From: CAKZQX01 sp034436755
GTDB lineage: Bacteria; Chloroflexota; Chloroflexia; Chloroflexales; Chloroflexaceae
Reading direction: 5' to 3'
Assembly (NCBI GenBank): GCA_034436755.1
Contig: DAOTVB010000015.1
Span: forward strand, 1-64,000
Length of the DNA stretch: 64,000 bases
This document shows, piece after piece, positions 8,045 through 16,567 of the stretch (its first letter is position 1; every line of letters begins with the position of its first letter). Under the pieces are notes generated by a model. It saw nothing but the letters and a program-made list of their open reading frames with translations, searched no databases and was not told where the DNA came from. Position numbers and translations under genes: made by a program.

Positions 8045-8256
8045 CAATAACGTGGGGTCATGAACTTTGGGATTTGATCCGGACATCAATGATCGGCAGT
8101 CCCGGCTTCAGCCAATTGGACGCCACGGCGCAGGAGCAGGAGCGCCGCACGATTGCCTGAGAACTGCGATCATTGCCGAAATCCCGCTTCAGGATAGGGA
8201 ATAGAGGCTGGGAACCGGCATTCCTGCCGGTGGGCGTAACCGGCAGGAACCGGGCG

Positions 8257-10563
8257 CTACCCGGCCTCTGCGGGAGGGGTGTCGTGCTGCCTATCATACA
8301 CGCCCCTCGGCAGGCGCACCGTGAAGGTTGAGCCGACGCCTTCTTCGCTCATTACATCAATCGTCCCCTGGTGCTGCTGGATGATCTGCTGAACGCTTGC
8401 CAGGCCCAACCCACTCCCCGGCACACTCTGGACAACATTGCCCGCCCGGTGATACTGTCCAAAGATGTGCGGCAGATCAGGCACGGGTATGCCCACCCCC
8501 TGATCGCTGATGGTCAGAGTTGCCCAGGTCGCCTCTGGTGTCTCCTCACAACGGACCTCCAGGGTAATCTTCCCACCATCAGGACTATACTTGAGCGCAT
8601 TGGAGAGCAGATTCGCCACAACCCGCTCCAGGCGCACTTCATCCCACTGCCCGATCAACTCCGACAGCGCGGTATCTACCCGGATCTGATGTTGCGTGGT
8701 CGTCTGCTGATGCTCATCCGCCAGACGGCGCACCAGCGCCAGCAGATCCATCGGCTGCGGCCGCAGGCTGATCGGCTGGCCGGTGCGTAGCCGGGCCATA
8801 TCCAGCACCTCGTTGATCTGCGTAACCATCTGTATCGCGGCGCTCTCAATCTGCCCCAGGCTGCGCGTGAGGCGCGGAACATCCGGCACAGCGGTCGCCA
8901 GTTGCCGCCGCAGCATATTCGCCCGGCCCTTGATCACCGTCAGGGGATTCTTCAGATCATGCGAGACAATTGCCAGCACCGCGTCGCCGGCACGCACAAC
9001 AGCCTCGGCCTGCTCACGCGCCTGTCGCTCGGAAACATACAGCCATGCCCGTTGCAACGCCTGCGCGCACTGCTCCACCAGGCTGATGATAAAACTGCGA
9101 TCTTCGTCAGGAAATGCCTGCGGCGTGGCAAAGCTCAACCCCAGTACACCAACTGCCCGTCCTTCCACAAACAGCGGAATGGCGACCCAGGCATGATCGC
9201 GGCCGGGCGATGCAGCGGCGAGGGCCGGATAATGCTGCATGCGCGCTTCCCGCGACTCCAGCCAGATGGATTCGCCCGTCCGGACAACTTCCGCCATAGG
9301 TGCCGCTGTATCCAGCGGGAACTGCTGCCAGCCCTCCATCAGTTCCGGCGGGTAGCCAATTGAGTGCATAATCTCCAGCGTCTGGTTAGCCTCATTCAGC
9401 AGCGCCAGCAAGCCGGCACACGCGCCCATAGCCGCCACACCCTGCTCAATCATCACCTCCGCCACCTGCGCCGGCGTGACCGTCTGCGCCAGCCGGGCCG
9501 TCACCGTCTGGAGCCGGGCCATGCGCGTTGCAACCCTCTCAGCCGCCGCCTGGGCCGCCTGAGCCTGGGCCAGCAGGCGCGCATGTTCCCCTTCCGCCTG
9601 CTTCTGCCGGGTGATATCCTGCGTAATCACCCCGATCCCGGCAATCGCGCCATCAACGGCATAGACCGGGTAGAAACTCTCCTGCCAGAAACAGGTGACA
9701 CCCGGCTGCGCGCGCGTTTCGCCGCTGATCTCCAGGTTCATCACCGGCTCACCCGTCGTGAGCACCTGCCGCAGAACCGGCTCAACCAGATAGGCCAGTT
9801 TGGGAACAACTTCGTGCAGGGTGCGGCCCTGATGCGCGGCAACCGCCAGTCCATTGATATCCGCCAGAAACTGGTTCACCCGAACAAATCGCAACTCACA
9901 ATCCAGGAATGCCAGGCCAATCGGCGCCGTCGTCATCAGCGTATCGAGCAGCGTCCAGGCATCATTGGATTGAGATATCTGCCCTTGCAGATGCTGGATG
10001 ATGTCGGCATCGGCATCAACCCGACTGCCCGGTAGCATGCCTATTCCAACAATCCGCTCCAACCGGCCGCCGGCATCATACCGATTGGCCGTTGTCACCT
10101 CCAGCACCACCGGCTTACCGTCGGACGACAGCAGGGTCAGATCATGCTGCGCAACATCCCCCGCATGCCAGTGACGATAGAGCGCGGCAACTTCGTAGGC
10201 GTGATCGGCAGGAACCAGCAGATCCCACCAGTTCTGGCCCAACAACGCTTCCGCGCCATACCCTAATCGCTGGCAGGTTATGTTGTTCACAAAACAGATC
10301 GTGCCGTCGGCCTCCAGTTCAAACACCAGGGCTGACGTACAGGCCAGCAGTCGCCGGTAGCGCGCCTCCGACTCGCGCAGGGCCATCTGCGCCTGCCGCA
10401 ACTGCAGTGGAGTTGCATTGAATGGATCGATCATAGCGTCTACCTGACCAGTGGTTGCCCGCTGCAATGCTTCTTCGACTTCGGTCATGCGGTGTACCAG
10501 AGGGGTCATCTGGGTATGTGGAGGGCGATTTTCAAACGGAGATGTATGTTGCGTATTATTCAC
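8257..10563 (-). CDS. Soluble PAS-PAS-GAF sensor histidine kinase
   Basis: 768 aa with no membrane segment. Order: N-terminal linker (1-60); PAS domain with a RYRRLLACTSALVFELEADG start (about 65-180); second PAS (about 205-320); coiled coil; GAF domain (about 345-500). A HisKA follows with phospho-acceptor His at about residue 535 (VSHDLKNPL). The HATPase has an N box (NLLSNALKYS), G1 (DQGVGIP) and G2 (GSGLGLA). All kinase motifs are intact. It probably senses an internal signal (redox, light or ligand) and phosphorylates an unlinked response regulator, since none is adjacent. The start with AAGGGA upstream is plausible. Confidence 0.9.
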   Translation of the reverse strand: MNNTQHTSPFENRPPHTQMTPLVHRMTEVEEALQRATTGQVDAMIDPFNATPLQLRQAQMALRESEARYRRLLACTSALVFELEADGTICFVNNITCQRLGYGAEALLGQNWWDLLVPADHAYEVAALYRHWHAGDVAQHDLTLLSSDGKPVVLEVTTANRYDAGGRLERIVGIGMLPGSRVDADADIIQHLQGQISQSNDAWTLLDTLMTTAPIGLAFLDCELRFVRVNQFLADINGLAVAAHQGRTLHEVVPKLAYLVEPVLRQVLTTGEPVMNLEISGETRAQPGVTCFWQESFYPVYAVDGAIAGIGVITQDITRQKQAEGEHARLLAQAQAAQAAAERVATRMARLQTVTARLAQTVTPAQVAEVMIEQGVAAMGACAGLLALLNEANQTLEIMHSIGYPPELMEGWQQFPLDTAAPMAEVVRTGESIWLESREARMQHYPALAAASPGRDHAWVAIPLFVEGRAVGVLGLSFATPQAFPDEDRSFIISLVEQCAQALQRAWLYVSERQAREQAEAVVRAGDAVLAIVSHDLKNPLTVIKGRANMLRRQLATAVPDVPRLTRSLGQIESAAIQMVTQINEVLDMARLRTGQPISLRPQPMDLLALVRRLADEHQQTTTQHQIRVDTALSELIGQWDEVRLERVVANLLSNALKYSPDGGKITLEVRCEETPEATWATLTISDQGVGIPVPDLPHIFGQYHRAGNVVQSVPGSGLGLASVQQIIQQHQGTIDVMSEEGVGSTFTVRLPRGVYDRQHDTPPAEAG

Positions 10564-11070
10564 GCTGTATCCCTTCTATGCGCGGCGTAAGCAGCACCTG
10601 CACAGGTATGCTCAGATTCCCGTCCAGCAACCGGCAGCGAGGACACTCCGGCGACAGATACCCCATCGGTCTCGACAAACTTCACAACCATTCGGCTGTA
10701 CGTGTTTGAGAAACAAAGGAACGTAATCAGGACACCGGCAAAAGCGCCATAGGACTGCGTTACGTCGATGCAAAGCGAAATGCAGATCTCGCCCGAACGA
10801 ACTATCTGTGGCAACTGCAGCAGCGATTGACGCGCCGACGTCCCCGATGATGAATTTTTGACGGGTCGTAGGGTATTACTACTATTATTGTTGCACGCGC
10901 AAGTAATATTGTCAAATATTGTTCTTGCGCGTGCAAATTTCGCCGCATACCAAATGTGCCATCAAACCAGCAATCAACGGGAATGGGCGCAACGGGCGCA
11001 ACGGCGGCACGTTCCCGGTTATCATCTCTGCGTCCTCTGTGTGTTCTGTGGCTATGATAACAAATTGGTA
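10564..11070. other. 507-bp intergenic region between a histidine kinase and lgt
   Basis: The two flanking genes are on the minus strand. The region holds a perfect 13-bp inverted repeat (10891-10936) and the right-hand dispersed repeat (10947-11073), which runs into the lgt stop codon. I see no gene in it. Confidence 0.6.
10891..10936. promoter_or_regulatory. Perfect 13-bp inverted repeat around a 20-bp AT-rich spacer
   Basis: TTGCACGCGCAAG (10891-10903) and CTTGCGCGTGCAA (10924-10936) are exact complements. The 20-bp AT-rich spacer contains a smaller dyad (AATATT/AATATT). Each arm also contains its own short palindrome, CTTGCGCG/CGCGCAAG. It could be a protein-binding site with two half-sites two helical turns apart, or an RNA hairpin. 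Confidence 0.5.
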
Positions 11071-11073
11071 TCA
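10947..11073. repeat. Dispersed ~127-bp repeat, copy 1
   Basis: Begins ATACCAA and ends TTGGTAT, with interior GTTCCCGGTTATCATCTCTG and CGTCCTCTGTG. It matches 39705-39831 over its whole length by eye, with scattered differences. The end overlaps the lgt stop codon (11071-11073). Confidence 0.7.
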
Positions 11074-12036
11074 GCGGGCCGGGTTCTCCAGTTCTGACCG
11101 CCCCTCCGCCCGCATCTCCGCCGGAGCCGACTCCGGTTGCTCCGCCACCTCCGCCGCCTGCGCATCTGCAGATAGTTCCGCCGATGCCGGCTCCGTCCAG
11201 GGGCGCGCGCGCAGATGATTGAGCAGCAGGGCAACCGCCCCCGCCAGCATCAGCAGCAGGCTGATAAGTTGCGCCACCCGCAGCGGCCCCAGGTAGAGGC
11301 TGTCGGTGCGCAACCCTTCGATCCAGACCCGCCCCAGCGAGTAGTAGATCGCATAGAGAAACAGCAGATCCCCCGGACGCAGCCAGCGCCGGGATGGGGA
11401 AGCCGTGCGGCCAAAGCGCCGGTCAACCAGAAGCAGCACCCCCACGCCAACCAGGTTCCAGACCGACTCGTACAGAAAGGTGGCGTGAAACAGCGTATTG
11501 GGCGGATAGCGCAGCAGATCATTGTAGGGCGGCAGCCGGTGCGCCGCATCGATCTTCACCCCAAACGGCAGATCAGTCGGCGTGCCATAGGCTTCCTGGT
11601 TAAAGAAGTTCCCCCAGCGCCCGATGCCCTGCGCCAGCAAGAACCCCGGAATACAGGTATCGGCCCAGTCCCAGAACGGGATCTTGTGGTAGCGTGTGTA
11701 GAGCAGCGCCGAAAGAATCCCGCCGATAATCGCGCCGTGAATAGCCAACCCGCCCGTTGTCAGATTGATCATGCGCAGCGGATCACCGGCAAAGCGCTCC
11801 CACTCGAAGGCCACATAGTAGATCCGCGCGCCGACAACGCCCATGATCAGCCCCAGCATCAACTGGTTCCAGACATGATCGGGATCATAGGTGCGCCGCC
11901 GGGCGCGCCGCGTCACCAGCCAGGCCGCCAGCAGCACGCCGGTCATAATCAGCAGACCATACCAGCGCACCGCCAGCGGAATACCAAAAATAACTGTTCT
12001 AAATAGAAAGGGATCATCAGGTGGATAGAGTTCCAT
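11071..12036 (-). CDS. lgt: Prolipoprotein diacylglyceryl transferase
   Basis: 321 aa integral membrane enzyme that transfers the diacylglyceryl group of phosphatidylglycerol to the lipobox Cys of prelipoproteins. Family motifs seen: a first membrane helix with RWYGLLI, then GLAIHGAIIGG, the Lgt signature GRWGNFFNQEAYG, and a late YSLGRVWIEGLRTDSL. The start at 12036 (MELYPPDD) is chosen over an upstream ATG at 12117 because AGAGGTAAGG lies just before it and family members start here. The last ~40 residues are an Ala/Glu-rich extension. A likely substrate in this window is the solute-binding lipoprotein at 52.5-54.7 kb. Confidence 0.95.
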   Translation of the reverse strand: MELYPPDDPFLFRTVIFGIPLAVRWYGLLIMTGVLLAAWLVTRRARRRTYDPDHVWNQLMLGLIMGVVGARIYYVAFEWERFAGDPLRMINLTTGGLAIHGAIIGGILSALLYTRYHKIPFWDWADTCIPGFLLAQGIGRWGNFFNQEAYGTPTDLPFGVKIDAAHRLPPYNDLLRYPPNTLFHATFLYESVWNLVGVGVLLLVDRRFGRTASPSRRWLRPGDLLFLYAIYYSLGRVWIEGLRTDSLYLGPLRVAQLISLLLMLAGAVALLLNHLRARPWTEPASAELSADAQAAEVAEQPESAPAEMRAEGRSELENPAR

Positions 12037-12276
12037 CGTACGTACCTTACCTCTGTGCATTGTGCGATGCCCTGGCCTGCATAGAGCACAGCATAGTTCC
12101 GGCTCCAGATGCAGCACGGGGCTCCCGGTGAATATAGCACACCTATTCGTGGCAAAGGGACATGGTACGCCTGATCGGATGGAGTGTCAATTCCACCGAA
12201 ACGTAACTTTTGCTCATCTCAAACGGTACATGTAGTAGAGAACCTGCGGATGTATGTAGTATGGAAGCACACATCT

Positions 12277-15200
12277 ATGCATACCGACATTACCCAGACA
12301 CTGCGTACCCACTTCGGGTTTGCTGCCTTTCGCCCCGGTCAGGATACCGCCATTCAGCACCTGCTCAACGAGCGCCACACCCTGGTGGTGATGCCCACCG
12401 GCGCCGGCAAATCGCTGATCTACCAGTTGACCGCACTGCATCGCCCCGGCCTGACGCTGGTCATCTCGCCCCTGATTGCCCTGATGCAGGACCAGGTGCA
12501 GCATCTGGCCCGGTATGACCTCCCGGCCACCTGCATCACCAGCACCCTCCCTGCCGATGAACAGATCGGCCGCTTGCGGGCAATGACCGCAGGTGCATTC
12601 AAGCTGGTCTACATCGCCCCGGAACGTCTGCGCAGTAGATCCTTCCAGCAGGCGCTACGCCACTGCAACATTGGCCTGCTGGCCGTAGACGAGGCCCACT
12701 GCGTCTCCGCGTGGGGCCACGATTTCCGCCCCGACTATCTGCACATCGCCACAGCCCGGGTCGCTATGGGCGGGCCGCTGACCGTCGCGCTGACCGCCAC
12801 CGCCACCACCCGCGTGCAGCAGGATATCATCCAACTGCTCGCGCTTCCGGAAACCGAATGCGTCATCACCGGCTTTAACCGGCCCAATCTGACCTTCGAG
12901 GTGCGCTCAACCCCGGACCTGGAGGCCAAACTACGCGCACTGTATGAACTGCTGGACAACCTCAGCGACGGCGCGGCGATTGTCTACGTGGGCACCCGGC
13001 GCGAAGCCGAAGAGGTCGCCGAGTTTATCGGCAGCATATCCGAACTCCCGACAGCTTACTACCACGCCGGGCTCCTCGCCGACCAGCGCGCCCAGGTGCA
13101 GGAGCACTTTTCCACCGGCGCGATTTCGATTGTCGTCGCCACGAATGCCTTTGGTATGGGGATTGACCGGCCCGATGTCCGACTGGTCGTTCACTTCTCC
13201 CTGCCGGGCACGCTGGAAGCCTACTACCAGGAAGCCGGGCGCGCGGGACGTGACGGCGCAGCGGCGCGGGCCATCCTGCTCTACGCCCCGCATGACCGTG
13301 CGCTGCAAGAGTGGTTTATCGAGCATGCCGCTCCCGGCGATGGCGAACTCTACAACGTCTACAATGCGTTGCGCGCCCAGGAACAGGCGCAGGTCTGGAT
13401 CACCGCCGACGAACTGGCGCTGCTCACCGGCCTGCCCGAGGTCAAACTGCGGCTGGCGCTGGCGCATCTGGAGCAGGTAGGCAGTATCACCCGGCTCGGC
13501 GACCAGGGCACCGGCATGCTGTTTGAACTGCATGCCTGGAACCCATCCGCCGTTCAGCAGGTTGCCGCCACCGTTGAGCAGCATCAGCAGCGCCGCCGGA
13601 CTCAGCTTGAGCAGATGCTGACCTACGCCGAGAGCAACACCTGCCGTCGCCGGCTTCTGCTACACCACTTTAGCGATCATGGTCCCGCCGCTGCACCACG
13701 CTGTTGCGATAACTGCCTGACGCCGCAGGACGACCACCCCCAGAACGATATCGCCGGCTTATCGCAGGCCGAGCGGGTAGCGCTAATCATCCTCGATACC
13801 CTGCGCCGCCTCAAGTGGGAAATCGGCCGCGAGAAGCTGGCACAGATCCTCAAGGGCTCGCGCGCGAAGGATATCGCAAACAGTGCCTACCAACAGCACG
13901 TTTACTACGGTCGGCTGGAAGTCTTCGCTCTCCACGAGATCGAGGCGCTGATCGGACAGTTGTTGGAACAGGGTTATCTCAAGGCGGTTGGCGGCCTCCG
14001 CCCGGTGCTGCGCCTGACCCCGCAGGGGCATGCCGCGCTCAAGCGGCGCACTCCAATTGCGCTACAACTACCCCGGCTGATCCAGGCGGCCGAAATCGAC
14101 CGCAAAAAGGCCGAGCGGGCCGCCGGAGGCACGGTTGAACTCACCGGACAGATGTTGGCACAGGCGTTGACGCCCGGCCAGATTGCACAGCGCCGGGGCC
14201 TGAGTGAAGAGACGGTCTACAGCCACCTGGCGCGCCTGCTGGCGGAGGGCCGTATCGCTCTCACAGATGTACTGCCGGAAGCGATTGTCGCGCAGATCCG
14301 CAGCGCGATCCTGATGACCAACAACGGCACGGCACTGGCTCCAATCAAACTGCGCCTGCCCGATACCATCTCCTACGGTCAGATCCGCTGTGTGCTGGCC
14401 GATATGCACCACGCACGGCAACCGACCTGCTCCAGCACAACACCCGCCGCCCCAGCTACCGAGCGCGTGCAGCGGGTGGTCGAGTTAGGGAACATGCGCA
14501 ACCCAATCGCTATTCCCGAACTGGTTGCCGCCCTTGACGACGCCGACGGCAACGTACGCCGCCTGGCAGCCTCCGCCCTGGGGAAAATCGGCGCGGATTG
14601 TGCCGTCGATCCCCTGGTTGACCGGCTGGCGCATGAGACAAAACCGCAGGTGCGGCAGTATATCGTCAAGGCACTGGGCCGCATTAGTGATCCGAACACC
14701 ATCGCCCTGCTGGAAACCATCGCCGCCGACGAAAGCGAACGTGACTACACCCGCACCTCGGCCCATACTGCACTACAGCAGATGCAACGTCCCGTGCCGG
14801 ACCCGGTGACGGCCTTTCTTACCCGCACCCACCCGCGCTCGCTGCCGGGATCATGGCAGGTGGGCTGGTCCCTCGGATTTCACAGCCAGTTCAGTGGCGC
14901 ATCCTGGCACCGCACCGCCGTTGGCACCCTGGCCCATCGGTTAAAATACCAGCAGGATCAGTCTGCGTTGCCCCCGCTGCTGGAGCAGATCCTGGATCTT
15001 TGCCGCGAGCACCCGGATCTACTGGACGATCTGGATGCGCTGGTGCCGGTGCCACCCTCGGTGACCCGCCTGATCAATCCGCTGGAAATCCTGGCGGAAC
15101 AACTCGGCCTCGCGCTACACAAACCGATCTGGCCGATTCTGACCAAAACGCGCCAGACCGCACCGCAGAAGGATATGCACACCCTGGCGCAGAAGCGCGC

Positions 15201-15378
15201 CAATGTTGCCGGAGCCTTCGCCGTGCGCTACCCGGTGGCGGGCCGACGGCTGCTCATCCTGGATGATCTGTTCGACAGCGGAGCCACCCTGGAGGAGATC
15301 AGCGATGTCTTGCGCCAGGCGGGCGCAATCCGGTTGGCGGTCCTGACCCTGACCCGCACCATTCATACGGATGCGTAA
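12277..15378 (+). CDS. recQ: RecQ-family helicase fused to HEAT repeats and a ComF-like phosphoribosyltransferase domain
   Basis: About 1033 aa, roughly twice a typical bacterial RecQ. P-loop TGAGKS is near residue 41-46 and DEAH at about 138-141 (VDEAHCVSAWGHDFRPD). The zinc-binding Cys set lies at about 456-481 (TCRRR … RCCDNC). An RQC/HTH_40-type region follows (GQIAQRRGLSEETVYSHL, about 635-660). HEAT-like repeats occupy about 740-830. The last ~130 residues are a type I phosphoribosyltransferase with the PRPP loop LLILDDLFDSGAT (about 992), as in ComFC. The helicase presumably unwinds forked or recombining DNA; the PRTase role is unknown. The start is uncertain (12277 or 12250). dprA follows on the same strand, suggesting a link to transformation or recombination. 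It is continuous, with no frameshift. Confidence 0.9.
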   Translation: MHTDITQTLRTHFGFAAFRPGQDTAIQHLLNERHTLVVMPTGAGKSLIYQLTALHRPGLTLVISPLIALMQDQVQHLARYDLPATCITSTLPADEQIGRLRAMTAGAFKLVYIAPERLRSRSFQQALRHCNIGLLAVDEAHCVSAWGHDFRPDYLHIATARVAMGGPLTVALTATATTRVQQDIIQLLALPETECVITGFNRPNLTFEVRSTPDLEAKLRALYELLDNLSDGAAIVYVGTRREAEEVAEFIGSISELPTAYYHAGLLADQRAQVQEHFSTGAISIVVATNAFGMGIDRPDVRLVVHFSLPGTLEAYYQEAGRAGRDGAAARAILLYAPHDRALQEWFIEHAAPGDGELYNVYNALRAQEQAQVWITADELALLTGLPEVKLRLALAHLEQVGSITRLGDQGTGMLFELHAWNPSAVQQVAATVEQHQQRRRTQLEQMLTYAESNTCRRRLLLHHFSDHGPAAAPRCCDNCLTPQDDHPQNDIAGLSQAERVALIILDTLRRLKWEIGREKLAQILKGSRAKDIANSAYQQHVYYGRLEVFALHEIEALIGQLLEQGYLKAVGGLRPVLRLTPQGHAALKRRTPIALQLPRLIQAAEIDRKKAERAAGGTVELTGQMLAQALTPGQIAQRRGLSEETVYSHLARLLAEGRIALTDVLPEAIVAQIRSAILMTNNGTALAPIKLRLPDTISYGQIRCVLADMHHARQPTCSSTTPAAPATERVQRVVELGNMRNPIAIPELVAALDDADGNVRRLAASALGKIGADCAVDPLVDRLAHETKPQVRQYIVKALGRISDPNTIALLETIAADESERDYTRTSAHTALQQMQRPVPDPVTAFLTRTHPRSLPGSWQVGWSLGFHSQFSGASWHRTAVGTLAHRLKYQQDQSALPPLLEQILDLCREHPDLLDDLDALVPVPPSVTRLINPLEILAEQLGLALHKPIWPILTKTRQTAPQKDMHTLAQKRANVAGAFAVRYPVAGRRLLILDDLFDSGATLEEISDVLRQAGAIRLAVLTLTRTIHTDA

Positions 15379-15390
15379 GCTCATTTCACT

Positions 15391-15535
15391 GACATGCGTT
15401 ACACGTTCCCGCGTCCGGTCGAGGATATCGCCTCCGGCAAGGCGGAAGAAACAAGCGTACCATGCTGCCGAAGGCGATATCGGCGTTCGGGTCTGGCACG
15501 AGGCTGGAACAGTCTACACTGAGTAACTCGCGTCA
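15391..15535. mobile_element. MITE-like palindromic element, degenerate copy D
   Basis: Lies between recQ and dprA. Terminal GACATGCGTTACACG and GAGTAACTCGCGTCA, with interior GCCTCCGGCAAGGCGGAAGAA and GTACCATGCTGCCG. These are the same landmarks as the other copies, but there is no long central hairpin. Confidence 0.6.
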
Positions 15536-15579
15536 CCAGGCCATAGAATCTCTCGAAATTGAGGAAGTAAGGAACCGGC

Positions 15580-16485
15580 ATGAGCAGACTGCACTGGTTC
15601 GCCCTGAGTAACCTCCCCGGCATCGGTGGGACTACCGCACGCCGGCTGCTGGAGCGTTTCGGCAGCGTGGAAGCCATCTTCGCAGCCCCCGACGAAGCAC
15701 TCTTACAGACTCCGCGCATCAATGCCGCACTGGTGACGCGGTTACGCGCCATCTCGCTGGAGGCACTCCAGGCCGAACTCACCTCCCTCGCCGATGAAGG
15801 CATCCAGGTCGTCACCTGGTCCGATCCCGACTACCCGACCCGTCTGCGCACGATCAGTGATGCGCCGCCGCTGCTCTTCATGCGCGGCAGCCTGCTGGCC
15901 GGCGATACGCAGGCAGTAGCACTGGTCGGCACCCGCGAGCCGAATGCCCGCTCCATTGAAGTCACCACAATGCTGGCGCATGAACTGGCCCGGCGCGGCC
16001 TGACCATCGTCAGCGGCCTGGCGCTGGGCATCGATACAGCCGCCCACCAGGGCGCACTGCAGGCCGCAACCGGACGCACCCTGGCTATTCCGGGTTCCGG
16101 GTTGCGCGCGCTCCATCCCCGCCAGAACCAGCCGCTGGCCGAAAGAATAGTTCAGCGGGGCGCGCTGCTCTCCGAACTCCACCCCGACACACGCGCCCGG
16201 GGCAACAATCTTATGGCGCGTGATCGCATCGTCAGCGGGTTGAGCCGTGTAGTGATCGTCGTTGCGGCGGGAGCGCAAAGCGGTAGCCTGGACACAGCGG
16301 CAAAAGCCCGGCGACAGGGACGGCTGCTCCTGGCGGTGCCAGGCAGCCCCGGCACGGATGCCCTGATTGCGGATGGGGCCGAGCTACTCGACCCGGAAAC
16401 TGTTGACCTGGAGGCACTCTACGGGCGCATCGTCATGCATGGGGATAGACCACGGGAAGGACCGATCCAGACATCGTTTTTGTGA
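15580..16485 (+). CDS. dprA: DNA processing protein DprA
   Basis: 301 aa. An N-terminal helix-hairpin-helix segment (LSNLPGIGGTTARRLLERFGS) is followed by the Rossmann-like DprA fold: ALVGTREP, SGLALGIDTAAHQGAL, and the late VPGSPGTDALIADGAELL. DprA binds incoming ssDNA and loads RecA during natural transformation. The C-terminal winged-helix domain of many DprA proteins is missing; the protein ends about 40 residues after the Rossmann fold. AGGAA precedes the ATG. It follows the RecQ-PRTase fusion, separated by a palindromic element, and is followed by a hairpin. Confidence 0.92.
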   Translation: MSRLHWFALSNLPGIGGTTARRLLERFGSVEAIFAAPDEALLQTPRINAALVTRLRAISLEALQAELTSLADEGIQVVTWSDPDYPTRLRTISDAPPLLFMRGSLLAGDTQAVALVGTREPNARSIEVTTMLAHELARRGLTIVSGLALGIDTAAHQGALQAATGRTLAIPGSGLRALHPRQNQPLAERIVQRGALLSELHPDTRARGNNLMARDRIVSGLSRVVIVVAAGAQSGSLDTAAKARRQGRLLLAVPGSPGTDALIADGAELLDPETVDLEALYGRIVMHGDRPREGPIQTSFL

Positions 16486-16503
16486 GGGTTGCTACCAACG
16501 ACA

Positions 16504-16544
16504 AAGCAGGCATGTGGTAGGACCACCGCCTGCTTGTAGTTTCG
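16504..16544 (+). terminator. Hairpin after dprA
   Basis: AAGCAGGC (16504-16511) pairs with GCCTGCTT (16528-16535), with an inner GTGGT/ACCAC stem. The T-run that follows is weak (GTAGTTTCGTT), so termination is likely but not certain. It lies between convergent genes and could serve both. Confidence 0.5.
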
Positions 16545-16567
16545 TTATCACACCCTGGAGTAACCAA

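Noticed and set aside
8045..8256. Possible RNA or terminator in the 212-bp spacer between the flavoenzyme and the histidine kinase
   Set aside because: A CCGGCA-rich partial dyad is present, but there is no strong stem with a T-run, and no recognised RNA family.
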